A DNA stretch of 64,000 nt from Sarcomyxa edulis. Its lineage: Eukaryota; Basidiomycota; Agaricomycetes; Agaricales; Mycenaceae. Of this stretch, positions 47,719 to 61,308 are shown piece after piece. The stretch lies in the NCBI GenBank assembly GCA_009761415.1, contig QUOL01000001.1, positions 496,001 to 560,000 on the forward strand, read 5' to 3'. A program made the translations under genes and the position numbers. Below the pieces are notes generated by a model. It was not told the origin of the DNA. It saw nothing but the letters and a program-made list of their open reading frames with translations, and did not search any database. The stretch's first letter is position 1. Each line of letters opens with the position of its first letter.

Positions 47719-50700
47719 ATGGCCTTTTGGCGTCAATTCGGGGCATTATTCTGGAAGAATTGGATCGTGCTCTCGAAGCATCCCTGGGTGAGTGAGCTGT
47801 GCTCGCTAGCTTCGAGATATTACCAACTAAGACTCGCACGGACGTAAAAGTTGAATCTCATCCGGTGCTTCATCCTTCCCATACTTTATGGCATCTTCCT
47901 CGCTGTCGCACAGATATTCCTCGACAAGCCCAATAATGTGAGTGTCACGGAATGAATTTGTATGCAGACCATCATTGACAAGCCGAATCCACAGTATGGG
48001 ATAGGTACACCGACTCCAATCCGAAGTCTCGCCAACGTATTCGATGGCTCGACAGCCTTGATCTGGGCAGATGGAACCAACGGCACAGGGGTACCCTCAG
48101 CTACAGACATCATGGCACGCATCACCGATGGCTTCACATCCAAGCAGCTCAAAGCTGTAAAACGCGTTGATACCCCTGACGATATTCCATCTGCATGTCC
48201 TCAAAACTTCAATCTCTTCTCGGAATGTTTCGCTGCTATAGCATTCAACAACCTCCCAGAAGTTGGAAACGATACAAATCCCATCAATTACACTATTCGA
48301 GCTGATGGTGGACTCGTTCATATCGATGTTGTCCGTCATTCTAGTGACTACGAGAAAAGGATTTTGCCCTTGCAATGGGCTGTAGATCAGGTCTGTCACA
48401 CGAGCGTTCTAGCAACGCGTAAACTCATCTGACATGTTTGTTTAGGCTCTCATCCAATTGAAGACAGGAGGACAACCTCCCACTCCTCTAGAATGGCCGT
48501 TCACTCAAGAAACTAATGAAGAGCAAAGCACTTCCATTCGATTGAGTGGGTAGATTGGCGAAACTCCATTATAATAACTTACCACGATATGTTTGACTTC
48601 TGACAGGCTACATCCGAGGGATCAGAAGCCTGCTAGTGATTGCGTTGTCAGTGCTATTCGCACGTCCGACTATGTTCCACCTTACTTAAAATCTATCCAG
48701 ATTCATATGCTACATCGGCATAGCGTACCAGCTTCCTGGTGCAGTCGCCGGGGAACGAGCCAATCTGGTAACTCCTCATATGAAGGCAATGGGGCTCCAT
48801 GACTCTGCCCGAATCATGTCAGTCATCTCGTCCTACCTCTGGTCTCCTGATCTATCTCCCTATTGACCGTCTATGCCACCCGTAGATCATGGCACCTCAG
48901 CGTCTCTCTCGCATATCTACCAGCATGGATAATAGTCTCGATCATATGGCACTATCGCATATTCGCGGCAACAAACGCAGGTCTAGTCTTGGTCGTCCAT
49001 CTCCTCTTCGGGTTCTCTTTGGCTAGCTGGTCTTTCTTTGTCGCGGCCCCATTCGGCAAGAGTCCCCAATTGGCTGCAGTCGCATCAACCTTTCTGGCCA
49101 TCGTGTTCGGTCTTATAGCTCTAGTCTTTCAACAGGCAGGTACCGGAGGCGCATTCGTCTTCTCTATCATCTTCCCTCCAGGGTTTTACATATTCGCTAT
49201 ACGTGCGATATGTGGGTTTGAAAACTTGCAGTTGCCAGCTAATGTATTGCATGCGGATCCAGACCGTAACCTAACGTTGTTGCCGCTTCTGATTGCAGCT
49301 ATTGTACGCAACCATATCGTCTAAACATGCGCACTCCATTCACTCATGATCATGATCATTCCTCATACAGATCAACATCTTCCTCTGGCCCTATCTTGCA
49401 ATATTACTTGAACGCAAGCTATACGACGCTCATGAACCAGCATCAACTAAAGGATCGTGGGCTTTCTGGAGAGGACGAAATACTTCTGCGGTCCAAGACA
49501 TCCCTCCAGACACTGCCATATCCATTAAAAACCTGGGCAAGGAATTTTCCACGTCCTTTTTGGGTCGCAAGAAAGGCATCGTCACCGCTATATGTGACCT
49601 TACACTTGATATACCCAAGTTTGGTATCTTCGTGCTTTTGGGTTCCAATGGGTACGTATCGTGTCGTCTCCGTTGTGGATTTCCAATTGATGACGACGTA
49701 TATTATCAGGGCTGGAAAATCAACCGCTTTGTCTATCATCGGGGGTCTAACAGGACGTACCCGCGGTTCTGTAGTGTTTGAAGGCGGAGTTTCTCGCCCT
49801 CCTCGTGGGACACTGGGTCTCGTTCCTCAGAAGAACGTATTGTTCCCCGAACTTTCGTGTTATCAGACTTTACGTCTATGGAGGGCCATCAAGCACTCTC
49901 GTAATTCTGATGCTGAGGAAGATATCGAACAGTTGCTCCGGGATTGCGATCTGGGGACGAAGATACATGATAATGCGGATACTCTTTCAGGAGGACAGAA
50001 GCGTAAACTGCAACTGGCCATCGGGCTTGTAGGAGGATCGAAAAGTGCGTTTCATGAACATTTGCTTTCCATCTCCTTATGGCTTAAGTAATTGTTACTT
50101 GTTTAGTTGTCCTCGTCGATGAAGTAGGCGACTGTTCTATCTCGTTGAGTTTCTTCTAATCTAAGATTCTCAACAGTGTACTTCTGGAGTTGATCCATTA
50201 TCACGACGCGCACTTTGGCGAACTCTCACCTCTTTTCGCCAAGAGAGAACGATCATTTTCACTACTCATGTAAGCGCACACCTTTGGTCGAGTCTCTATG
50301 ATGTTCATGTGCCATCCTTTCTCGCGTAGTTCTTGGACGAAGCAGACCTTTTGGCCGATACAATTGCTATCTTAGCTTCACCTGGCAAACTAGTGGCAGA
50401 AGGTTCCCCGGTCTCTTTGAAACGTGACTTAGGTGAAGGCTACAGTGTTCAAGTCAGCTTTACCCCAACAAGTGACTCTGAAAAGGACTGGGCCGCCCCA
50501 CAAACATCGTTGTTGCAGCGGATACGCGTTCTTGCTCCCCACACATACGTCACCGTCATCTCGCCTACCCAAGCTTCGTATCACCTCAAATCGAAAGATG
50601 CAATGACGGTAGATACAGTCCTTCACTTTTTAGATGCTGAAAAAGAGGCTTTTGGAATCGCCTCGTACGATGTCCTCGGGACATCGATCGAGGACATTTT

Positions 50701-53700
50701 CCTTGAGCTTATGGCTGCTCAAGATCACCACTCTGAGCTCGTCGAGAAAGACTCCACAAACAGCTCGATACAGTCTGTTGAATCCAAACCCGTCCCTCTA
50801 ATGCTCACGAATGGCCGAGCCAAGTCTCCTTTACGCCAAGCCTTTACTATACTACATAAACGAGCTCTCATAGCGCGAAGAAGCTGGCTAACTCCTCTGC
50901 TTGCTCTCATTGTCGCCGTCGCCGGCTCAACGATACCCCTCGTCTTCATCACTGGACGAAGTGATACGACCTGTGTCAGGACGTTCAGAAATGTTGTCGC
51001 TATACCATTGTATATTCCCGCTTCTCCCGAGTTCACGCAACTCCCATCTGATACCAACTCCTCGTATGCCTTGATCGCGCCCCCCGGAATTCTTTCGACT
51101 CTTGGAAATTCTACAGCTTCATATACGGTCACAAATATAGCAGACAACGCTACATTCGTCGATACAATTGACAAAGACTTTCGCAACCTATCTTTGGGTG
51201 GCATCTCCGTGAATCTGACATCGGGAGTCTCCCTAGTAGCTTGGGAAGGATCATCTCCCGGCATCAGGGGACCTCTCATGCTCAATCTAGCAACAAATGT
51301 CCTCTACAATAACGCCATTAATGCATCGGGAGGCTCGGCCATCTCTGCTGTCATAAGGCCAAGCTATCAAAGCTTCCCTCCTGTGGACGCTGGCACTCTA
51401 GTCGCTCTCAAATGGGTGGCCTTTTTCGGTGCTGCAATGGCCGTCTTCCCTGCTTTCTATTCTTTATATACTTCTCGAGAACGTCGTTCCTCTGTACAAG
51501 CTATGCAGTTGTCAAACGGCCTGTCTGATCCCATCGGTTTATGGATTGGGCATTTAATGGCCGATTCGGTGACGGTTGTCATAATTTCAACTATCATCAT
51601 AATCGTATTCGCTGCCGCGTCGAATCAGTTCCACAATCTTGGACTCTTCGTGAGTGACTCCTGTTCCTGACAATGCATGTGCTAACTATCTAAATAGTGG
51701 ATTGTTCTTGTCCTGTACGGTATCGTCGGCGCATTGTTCGCATACTGTGTGACATTGTTTACGGCATCACCCCTTGCAGCATTCGCCACAGCTGCTGGTT
51801 ATCAGATTATCATGTATATCGTCAGTGCAAGCCCATTCCATTCAGGAGTGACATAATGTCAATCTAACACACTACTTTCCAGCTCTATCTTGCGGCCTAC
51901 CTCCTGACCCTAACCTACGCCAAGACAAGTCAAGCCAATAACATTATTACTATCATTCGTGAGTTCTCGTTTTCCATATTCTATGTGCTTTTCTTGACCT
52001 TGCGTTGCAGATTTTACGCTATCTTTGCTGTCTCCTGTAGCAAGTGTGGTATGTTGATTCACGTTGTAAGGTACATCTGGCTAATTGATCGTAGATGAGG
52101 GCCGCCTTTGTATCTGTCAATCTCTTTTCATTATTATGCGATGGAAGTACGCCCGCAACTGCAGCTTCCGCCGGCACTATCATGCGTTATGGTGGCCCCA
52201 TTCTCTATCTCTTTGTGTACGCTTTTGTTCTCCTGGTTGTACTTGTCTGGGTTGACTCTGGGTCTATCATTCCTCGGAGACTTCGCAAAACCAAGAAAAG
52301 TCTGCCAGCAAACGCAGGATCGGATCGGCCGCTTGAACAGGATGTCATCCAAGAAGCGACAGCCATTGCCACTTCGCAAGATCTACTTCGTGTCGTCGAT
52401 GTGACAAAATCCTTCAAAGGAAAAACAGTCGTCGACAGCGTCAGCTTCGGGGTCGCTCGAGACACAGTTTTCGCTATGCTTGGGTTAGTCACCTCACTGA
52501 TTGTCCTGAAAGACTCCTGCTGATCTTCGTCTTCCCTGATAGTCCTAATGGGGCCGGGAAAACGACGACCTTCAATCTCATTCGTAAGCAGCCGCACAAC
52601 AATCTCACCGCACAACGTACTAACAATCCATACAAATAGGCGGGGATGTCTTGCCAGACACCGGTGACGTGCTCATCGATGGGACATCTGTCATTCACCA
52701 TCCCAGAACTGCTCGACTTTCACTTGGTGTCTGTCCGCAGTTTACTGCTATAGACTCTCAACTGACTGTACGAGAGCACTTAATTATTTATGGTCGACTC
52801 AAAGGACTTGATCGTGGAGAAGAGCTTCAGAAAAATGTCGAAGCACTACTGAATGCCACAGCGTTGATCACATACGCAGATCGACTTGCGAGCAAACTTT
52901 CCGGAGGAAATCAGAGGAAACTATCACTTGCTATTGCTCTTATAGGTATGTCTCTTCACACGTAAAGCATACGTGGCATGCGCCTCTAACGTCCAGCACC
53001 AGGAAATCCACCCGTCATTCTGATAGACGAGTTCTCCACTGGTGTCGACGCTAAAATGAAGCGAGATATGTGGAATACTCTCAGACATGTCGCCTGCGGC
53101 AAAGCTGTTGTAATTACGACACGTATGTTTCTCGTATTCACGTCGGCGTTCTCTATTCATTCATCTCGCTCCACCACAGATTCGATGGAGGAAGCATCTG
53201 CACTTGCCAACAAGGTTGGGATCATTGCGAAACGTATGCTCGGTACGTATTACTATTAGGCTTACACCCGCATCTCCCATGAACTAAAACTCGTCCGATA
53301 ACAGCTGTGGGTACAACAGATTCTCTCTCGGCGCGTTACGCGACCTACGAAGTCCATTTCACGTGTCGTACTCGTGAAGAACTGATCAGAGCTCAAGAGC
53401 TAATGTCTCATATACCCGGGTCCAAACTAGCAGAAGATGTGGCCACTCGATTCGAAGTCCCTATTCAACAAGGAGATAGCGGATTATCGCTTGCTGAGGT
53501 TTTTCATATTCTTTCTAGTCGAGGTGACTTTTCAGAATATACCGTGGAGAAAGTCACTTTGGAGGGTGTCTTCCTAAAGGTCATTCGAGAGAACAATATT
53601 CTAGAGGAAGATCGTAGACCTACGAGAGTGCGCCGATGGTGGCCATGGAAAAAAATAGATACCCAAATATCGAGCGGACGATTTGTACCTTTTGTCTCTC

Positions 53701-53708
53701 ACTGGTAA
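47719..53708 (+). CDS. ABC transporter, ABCA-like full transporter
   Basis: This is a two-half ABC exporter of the lipid-transport class, about 1,690 residues. The N-terminal half starts [20 protein letters not shown] with a membrane helix, a large extracytoplasmic loop (47950-48560) and a six-helix block (for example [34 protein letters not shown]). NBD1 has Walker A GSNGAGKST, signature [11 protein letters not shown], a spliced Walker B VLVDECTSGVDP and [13 protein letters not shown]. The second membrane half follows ([38 protein letters not shown]). NBD2 has [44 protein letters not shown] and [14 protein letters not shown]. The membrane-first order (TMD-NBD-TMD-NBD) and sequence style fit ABCA rather than PDR or MDR types. 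Many short introns; no break was seen. Confidence 0.9.
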
Positions 53709-53830
53709 ATTCAATCCTTGGTTCCTATAGAACTTCGTCCTTTTGTAGATGATAAATAGTCGAAAGCGTGCATAGAATACATTGTAGTGAAGTAGTGGTG
53801 AAATACAGTCCGTGAATGAGTTGGTGTTCT

Positions 53831-56397
53831 TCATCTGCGATGATTCTCCTTGAACTGTAAGATGCATCAGGGACTATCGACTTATGTGAGATGATACATA
53901 CTGGCGTTGATTTCGGGACTAACAACCAGTCCTTTAGATGACGGAAAACCTTGACTATGTCTTGATACATGAAGACTGGTATGGCGACAGCCAGGATAGG
54001 TAACGAGATAATCCAAAACCTACGCGAACATGAGTCAGGACATTTGAGGTACATAAAGAGACAACGTACAGGAGGTCCGAATTGTGATTGATAGACCAAA
54101 AGCTAGTGAAGTTCATTCCCTGTAAAGCACAATGATTGATCGTCAGAGAGAGAGAGAACACTAGACCTTCAAACATGGTGCACTCACAAAATATCCCGTA
54201 AGAAGCGTCAAAGGCAAAAATATAGTCGTGGTGAGGGTCAGGCGTCGCCTGTAGTCGAGAGAAAATATTACTTTCAGTGGCTCTCAAATGTGGCGTAAGA
54301 GATGATGCATACATGACTTGGTTCATATCATATGAAGCCGTCTATTTTGTAAAGGAAAGAATCAGTTCAGGTCTTTAGTTAGGAAGCAAGGGGTGTAACC
54401 CACATTGAACGCATAGTTTATGAGGTTCTCGGCAATTTCTTCGAACATGTCTAAGCTTGTGAGAACAAAATCCATATGGTCGTATACATCCGCCTGATTT
54501 TACATTAGCGGGAGAACGAGGATCGAAGGAAGACGTTATACCAGATATATTTTGGCATTATAGCTCATGTAGCCTTGAACTTTATGAGTATCCACTGCGC
54601 CTACGATATCAACGATAAGATATAGATACAATTGTGCCTATGTGTGAAACAAACGTACCAGTATCTCCAGAGTCCATATTCATGTTATGTTCTTTTCTGC
54701 CAGATATTGGATCCCGGTACATGTTAGCAAGCGCTATGCTGCGGTCCACATCATAACGTCGGAGACCGTAGATCATAGTTTTTATAGGTGCGATTGTGCG
54801 TTTGTGTAGAATCAGGTCGCCCGATAGTATGTGAACTAATGCACTAAGTATCAGTACCTTGATGAGCGAAGGGTTTGGGCTACATACGACGACGAACAAT
54901 ATGCATGCTGGCTTTGAGCAATATAGCTTGTTCCAGCTCGTAAATGTGATCCTGAAACTGGTCGACGACCTCAAGTACACGATCTACGACTAGAGAAAGC
55001 TGAGTAATTTTGAATTCCTTAGGCAGCAAGACGAGAATTCTCACTGAGATCGAGGAGACTCTCCACCAAAAGGGAAGGATCAGCCGATGTACGAAGAACT
55101 GTGTCATTTTGTCGTAGGCGAGATATTATTGGCGCGGTAAATTCTCGTGTAGGCGATGGGTGTATCGATATTACGGTTCCTGATAGAGCCGTACATTGTC
55201 TATTTGATACTTAACTTCGAGTGCGGGTGGCAAAATTTTCGCACCGTCACGGAGAAGAAAGATAAACATGGGAGCGACTTTGACATTAACGCGATTCCCT
55301 TTCTTCAGTTCTTCTATTTGAAGCTGCCGCTGACTGCGAGCCTAATGGTGCCACAAGGAGTCAAATACAAACCTCAATATTCTCGAAACAAAGCTCACAG
55401 GACTCCGTACACCACTGAGGCCCGAGAATACATGTCGAGGTTCCTGACGGGGATTTGTACCAAAGGGGTTCCTCAATCCAGCCTTCATGTTGTTGCGTAC
55501 CCGTCGCATTGTGGATGAACTATTTGGGTCCCCTGAGGTGTCGACATTCTCGGGATCAACATATGATCTAGATGGACCAAGCGTCGAGCTATATAGAGGT
55601 GCTGCGCTAGAGATCGGTTCATTTCCAGTTGCGAGGGAATGGCACAAGACACGAAGAAAGAGGTGAGCCTGATAATAGTCTGCTTTCGAATGGTTATGAC
55701 CTTGCTCTTTGACTATATCTTCAAGAGCAAGTGAATGAAGATCTAGAAAAAAGTGAAAGGATCTAGTTGTATGTTCATTTATAAACAGAGTAAGGACGTG
55801 CCGTATCTAAGTGCCACTGCACTAATCACGTCCCAACTTATGCCTCCGATATTTATCCACCTAGGTTCAAAACTGATGGATGGTCACGGAACGCAGGAGC
55901 ATGACAGAACTTTACCTTACAATTGCCCAGTCCTCCCGTTTACTCTGTACCGAGTCATTCATCATCTCTACGAACTCCTGGTTTGTCTTAGTCAAAAATC
56001 TGCCGCCAGCGCTCGAATAATCGATAACGTCGATAACGCAATCTTGATGAATGTGGCTAAAGTGAGCAAACGTAGAATCTCTTCGAGGATCTATGCCTGG
56101 CTCCGCTCCAACGCCATCGTTTTCATGGTGGTACATAGCCGTATTCAACTCCTGAGGAGTGGTTGGCTGACTAGGTTCGTGGAATATAGCGGGCTGACTA
56201 TCTGGTGCTTTCGGTGATGATTCCAGTGACTGGGCAAGTGTCTGTGTTGTGGAATCTGGCAAAGGATCAGTAGGCCGCCTAGATAGAACTCCGAGTGCGT
56301 GCGCGGGAGACCTTCCATCTAAAGGCTGAGGAGTAGGTGCCCATGAGCGGATTTCAGAACCACTGGGGCTGGAGCTACGTTCACTGCGTAACGACAT
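53831..56397 (-). CDS. CorA-type magnesium transporter
   Basis: This is a membrane Mg2+ channel of the CorA/Mrs2/Alr superfamily. A disordered Ser/Pro-rich N-terminus (LRSERSSSPSGSEIRSWAP) precedes the cytoplasmic domain, with DLHSLALEDIVKEQGHNHSK, a regulatory insert (EPRHVFSGLSGVRSPVSF region) and long helices (VVDRVLEVVDQFQDHIYELE; DHMDFVLTSLDMFEEIAENL). The first membrane helix is LTLTTIFLPLTLLTGYF, followed directly across an intron by the hallmark GMN (GMNFTSFW), and a second helix WIISLPILAVAIPVFMY. It ends FKENHRR at the TGA at 53833-53831. About ten introns; about 650 residues. The long N-terminus recalls vacuolar Mnr2-like proteins, but the location cannot be fixed from sequence. 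Confidence 0.88.
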
Positions 56398-56864
56398 GAC
56401 GGCTAGGAGCAAGCTTTGATTGGAATTGAGAATAGGGTAGATTAGGGAGCTTTAGGGAGAAAACATAGGAGATAAAGATAGAAAAAGAAATGAGCATTAT
56501 TATTAGATCGTCTAAGAATAACCCACGGTACCACCCACCCGCACAAGAACACGAAAAAAGGGTAAAAAGTGCATTATAAGTTGGATCTAAAAGATAGGTT
56601 TGCGTAACGACTAGGGAAAACATTGGTGCAGGTAAGGACAGGACAAAATCATGGGGAGTAGATGGCCGAAACTGCATCCACGGGCCACAACCATCGACAA
56701 AAGGTATAGATATAAAACGTTAACGAGTGTGCAGGTAGATAATAATGATCAAGGGTGTTAGAATAGTTCGGGAACTTGCATAGGATAGGATAGTAGTGAT
56801 GTAGTTTCAAAGATGCATACAAAATGAAATAGCAGAAATTTCCAGTTGGTATCAAAGCCCGGGA
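56398..56864. other. intergenic region (CorA promoter/kinase 3' region)
   Basis: About 470 AT-rich bases between two genes on the same strand. There is no recognisable gene, and the open frames here are hydrophobic-looking by composition only. Confidence 0.5.
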
Positions 56865-59800
56865 TCACGACGGCTGCCGGGGAGATGAGAAAAGTGAGAA
56901 CACCTTCTCTGCATTCTCCTTGTACTTCTTCAATTTTTTGTTCTTGTACTTCTCAGGCTCCTCCTTAGACCCGCCTTTGACTGTGTCCGAAGGACCCCCG
57001 ACTACCTCTGCAGTTGCAGCGTCTCCATTACCTGATTGGTCGGACGAGAAGCTCTGGGTGCCGACCGATATAGCTGACTCTTTGGATTTCAGCGATGGGG
57101 ACATAGGCAACGAGCTTCCCTGCGATGGCGAAGGCGTGAGCAGACCAGTGCTCGACACAGTCGATGTAGCCGATAGGGTCGCCGAATTGGATTTATTAAG
57201 CGATTTCGCGGTTCCACTTGATTTCGTCGAATACGTAGATGGTGGAGACTTTGGCTGAAGGAACTGGCGAGGATGTTTCCGGAAGGTAAGTCCTTGATTC
57301 CGTCCACGACGCTGTGAGGGACTGGGAGACTCTGCGGTCTCCGAAACCGTCGCAGTCGATTCTTTTGACAAGCCAGAGAACGTCCGAGGACCCATACGTT
57401 GGGAAGGAGTAGAGGCTTTGCGGAATACAGCCAGTCGGTACCTGTCGACAACTCCACGAGCAAACAGACTGTTTCCCTTGGCGCCATTGCGATCTTCTCC
57501 GTCGGCAGCTTCGACAAAGTCCCAATCGTCGTCTTCGTCGTCTTCCTTCTCCGTGGCCTCCACGTCTTCGTCGATCGTATCTGAGAGATAACGGTCCAGT
57601 GCAGGTACACCAGATTTCTCTCTCCGAGGAGGACGACTGAGACGGTTGGCAGCGGGACGAGTAGTAGGCGCTTTGGCAGGTGGAGCCGTCTTTGTCTTGA
57701 CTTCTTTTGTCTTCGCCTCTTTGGCCTCCTTTGCTTTGGCCTCTTTTGCCTCCTTCGCTCTGACCTCCTTTGCCACGGATGCGATAGATACTTCGGTCGT
57801 TTCTGGAGCAGGCTGCTCTTTGCTCTTTCGTGGTTTTGCCTCCAAGACAGCGCTGAGCGGCCGGACAGACTCGGCTGGCGTTGGCGCCTCCGAAATAACA
57901 CCATCCTTGACTTCTGGCAAAGTCTCTTCCGGCAAGGGATGCGGGCGAGCTTCAGGTGTCTTAGGCTCAGATAACTCATCTTCTACCACAGAAGCCTTGG
58001 GAGCCTCTGGAGCAATCTCAGAGAGGACGTTCGTGCCCTTGATATCTTCTTCACTCTCTTCTTCCTCTTCCTCTTCCTCCTCTTCTTCCTCCTCCTCTTC
58101 GTCGTCTTCGTCATCCATCAGCACGGAGTACCGTCCCTTGAACGAGTACCCATCAAACACATCCACAGAGTCGTCTTCAGCAGCCCGCTGTTGCGGGTGT
58201 ATTGACGAGCTACGAGACTGCGACGGGGTGGTATTCGATTCATCGTCTGTACGGTCCGTATCCGTCTGTTCGCGCTCTTGATCAGTATCAGTTTGCTCAT
58301 TATCATTGACATCGTCAAGAACGGGCTCCATGTCCAGGAAAGTATCATCAAAGTTCTGGGTATCGCTTGCATTGAGAGGGTCGATGGGTGGAATGTATGG
58401 GGCTGGATTCAAACAGGTTAGGATTATGTGGTGGGAGGTGAGACTCGAAGAGAAGGTACATACGTATGTAGCGTTTATAATACACGTGAGACCAGTCTCT
58501 GTGTCTCTGGTCAATTCATGGTATATCAAGCTGACATATCGCCACTCACATCATAGAAAAATAAGGGTGCCGTTTTATCCGAGGTTCACACATTCTGAGC
58601 GCAGGATTCCTTTGCAGTAACTGCATGAAGAGATGGACATCAGTATTTGGCCAACTCAAGATCTGAAAGAGCTTACCCCACGGATCAGACTTTTGGTATC
58701 TTGGTCAATAGCTCTGTCATCCGGGAACTGTAATTCGTCCTGGAGCACTCTGACATACATATCTGAATGGTTGTTCGCCCAGAAGGGAGTCTATCATGAA
58801 GGCAGTTGTTGAGAAATCGAATACAACCAAAAAACGAAAACGCAGACGAAAGAGTAGACTCACGATACCAGTCAGCATCTCGTATAACATCGTGCCAAAG
58901 CTCCACCAATCAACCTCATAACTATAAGGCAAACCTTGGATGACCTCCGGTGCGAGATATTCTGCTGTTCCACAGAAGGTGGTTGTCGAATCGCCTTGAC
59001 CAACAGGCTGTCCAGGCCACCCAGTAGCCATCTCTCCTGTCTTATCGGCAATCATCCACGGGGGACTAGTAGGCTGAGGCGTGCCCGGCACCGACGAATA
59101 GAATTCACCTCCCCGTATACCTGAAGGAGTCGATGGGGCAGTGATAGCTGACGTCCGCCGCGGGAATTCTTTGGACAGACCAAAGTCTGTGAGAACGATG
59201 TGCCCATCCGCACCGATGAGGATGTTCTCTGGTTTGAGATCACGGTAGATGACACCAGCTGCATGTAATCCTTCAACACCTTCGACAATTTCTGCAGCGT
59301 AGAACCTGGCGCGATCGCGACCTAACCGCCCCCATCGGGCAAGTTGAGTAGCTAAATCTCCACCCGGATGGAAGTCCTGTTGATAAGTTTAGAAGATGGG
59401 AAGACTGGGTTTTATGGAATAACACGTACCATGACCAAAAAAAGGTTTTCCTTGTCATGAAAACTCCACCACAATTTGACAACAAACGGGTCTTTAGACT
59501 CGGCCGCCATCCTTTTCAGAACGGCCTGCTCCGTCAACGTATGTTGCAACTCCTGATGTGCCAAAACATGTCTCTTCGTGATCGCCTTCAAGGCGTACAG
59601 ATCCGTGGTCGACTTGTGACGCACAAGCAGCACTTTTCCAGCACATCCCTTGCCCAAAACACGCATCATCTCGAAATCATCGATCACGACCTTCCGATGC
59701 GACTTTTTCTTTTCCTTGTTGGGTTCGCTGGATCTCGAACGCTTTTTACGAGCAACACGGCGACCCGTACCGGTGGTAGACACAGATGACTCGTTGTCTG

Positions 59801-61308
59801 TCTGAGAAGACGTTCCGTCCGGCGTCGATACCGAAGAAGTGTAGACACGGGAGAGGCGGGAGGACTTGTCGGGGTCAGCTGACTGGGAACGATGCATGCG
59901 ATTGTGAGGGGGGTCGGTAGCTAGAGGCGTCGACGGCACATCTTCATCGGCTTCTTCTTCAACAGGTTTGGTCTCGGTCTCGATGGGCGTTATTTCGGTT
60001 TTGTCCTCATCGGAAACCCCATTAGGCTCGGAGGGCATGACGGGAGTAGCATCAGCTTCCACGGTGTGCTCTTCCTCCTCCTCCTCTTGAATGCCATCCT
60101 CCCTGAAGGGCGCGACGCTCGAATCATCCTCTTCAACCTCAACCTCATTACCATTGACCATCTCATCTTCGCTTTCATCTACGCTCGGGGCAACACTAGC
60201 GCTACCATTGCTCGATACCGCAGAGTGATCGTGGAATTTTGAACTTCCATGTACAGCGAGGTCTGACCGAACACGCTTGATAGCACGTTCTACCCGCACA
60301 CTTTCCAGATCATCCGTACGTACTCTGACGAATCGTTTCCATACACGTGCCTGGCGGAGGGCAGGCGTGTTGGAGATGGTGGTGAAGTATGAGGCGAGGC
60401 CAGTACTGGTTGCTGTTGGTGAGGTAACCGGGGTGAGCACGGAAGCGTCGCCATTGTGAGAGAAGGACAAGAAAGGGTCAGTTATTTCTTGCGAAGGTGA
60501 CGGGGATGGAATGGCGCTCGAGTTGTTCAGACGACGGGTCGATTTGGCGGATGCTGGCGACGCGAGTCGTGACAGTGTGTTAAGAAAAGTGGACTTGCGC
60601 TTTGTTGGAGGGGGTGTGGGGAGGGCAGCAGCATCCAGAGGAAGAGCTGGTAATTTGACACCAGGGTGAGACTCGCTGAGCTTTTGGTGAAGATCAACGA
60701 TTTCCATGGCGGTACGGGTGAGGGTAAGATTGTGGGTTGGGGCTGGTTGAAACATGAAGACACATCAGTACGATACCCCAGAAAGTTTATGCGTCGTGTG
60801 CACCACCCGCAGATGAAATGACCGTGATCATACAAAAAAGAAAGACTAGAAGTGAAACGTAAATGGAGAGGTACTTACTCTTTATGTAAAGACTATAAGC
60901 ACGAGCATCGTGTGGTGTTTCTGCGACACTAACACTCCAAGGACCATCTTGAGCATCCATGCGAACTGGGGGCCGCCTGTGGGCACTTTGTGTACGGGGC
61001 ATGTCCATGTCGTAAGAAGCGAGGTCGATGACGGGTGGTTGATCACTATTAGGAACGGTGGTGCGGTCTGCCTGAAAAAAGGATATCTCTGTAACACTGG
61101 AGTGACTCGGATCTACTCTGTGTTTCCGTCTGCCTGTGTAGCTTCTGGGAGTATCGATGCTCTGCCTGGTCAGGGTAGATTCGCGACCGAGAGTGGCGGC
61201 TGCTGGGGTAGTATGATCCTGATCTTTAAACACTCCTAGAACGGTCCTAAACTTTTGCTTGGAAGGTGTGGACTTGTGAGACGAGGTCGTACGGACGATA
61301 CTTGGCAT
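56865..61308 (-). CDS. AGC-family Ser/Thr kinase (S6K/SGK-like) with N-terminal PX-like region and long acidic tail
   Basis: The N-terminus contains a PX-like segment (GPWSVSVAETPHDARAYSLY, LTRTAMEIVDLHQKLSESHP) interrupted by a disordered insert. The kinase domain starts FEMMRVLGKGCAGKVLLVRH. It has the ATP lysine in LYALKAITKR, catalytic loop IYRDLKPENILI, DFG in VLTDFGLSKEF, the PDK1-type activation loop STTTFCGTAEYLAPE and VDWWSFGTMLYEMLTGI. Between DFG and APE there are 75 residues instead of about 22. An AGC tail follows: PYIPPIDPLNASDTQNFDD, then an about 70-residue insert, then a hydrophobic motif FDGYSF. The last about 330 residues are acidic or Lys/Glu-repeat and disordered. Such kinases are usually under TORC1/2 and PDK1 control. 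About 1,340 residues. Whether it corresponds to yeast Sch9, Ypk or another kinase is open. Confidence 0.88.
57695..57775 (-). repeat. Lys/Glu/Ala codon repeat in the kinase tail
   Basis: Imperfect repeats of about 15 bases encode KEAKAKEAKEAKTKEVK-type units inside the AGC kinase C-terminal region. Such tracts are prone to copy-number change. Confidence 0.6.
58044..58117 (-). repeat. GAG/GAA microsatellite encoding poly-Glu
   Basis: A near-pure TTC/CTC tract on the plus strand is read as a run of Glu and a few Asp codons just after the hydrophobic motif of the AGC kinase. It is low-complexity and likely variable between strains. Confidence 0.7.

Noticed and set aside
57646..58281. 211-codon Ser-rich frame antisense to the AGC kinase
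   Set aside because: It is the shadow of the Glu/Asp/Lys-rich kinase tail (GAG/GAA read backwards as Ser/Phe/Leu codons).
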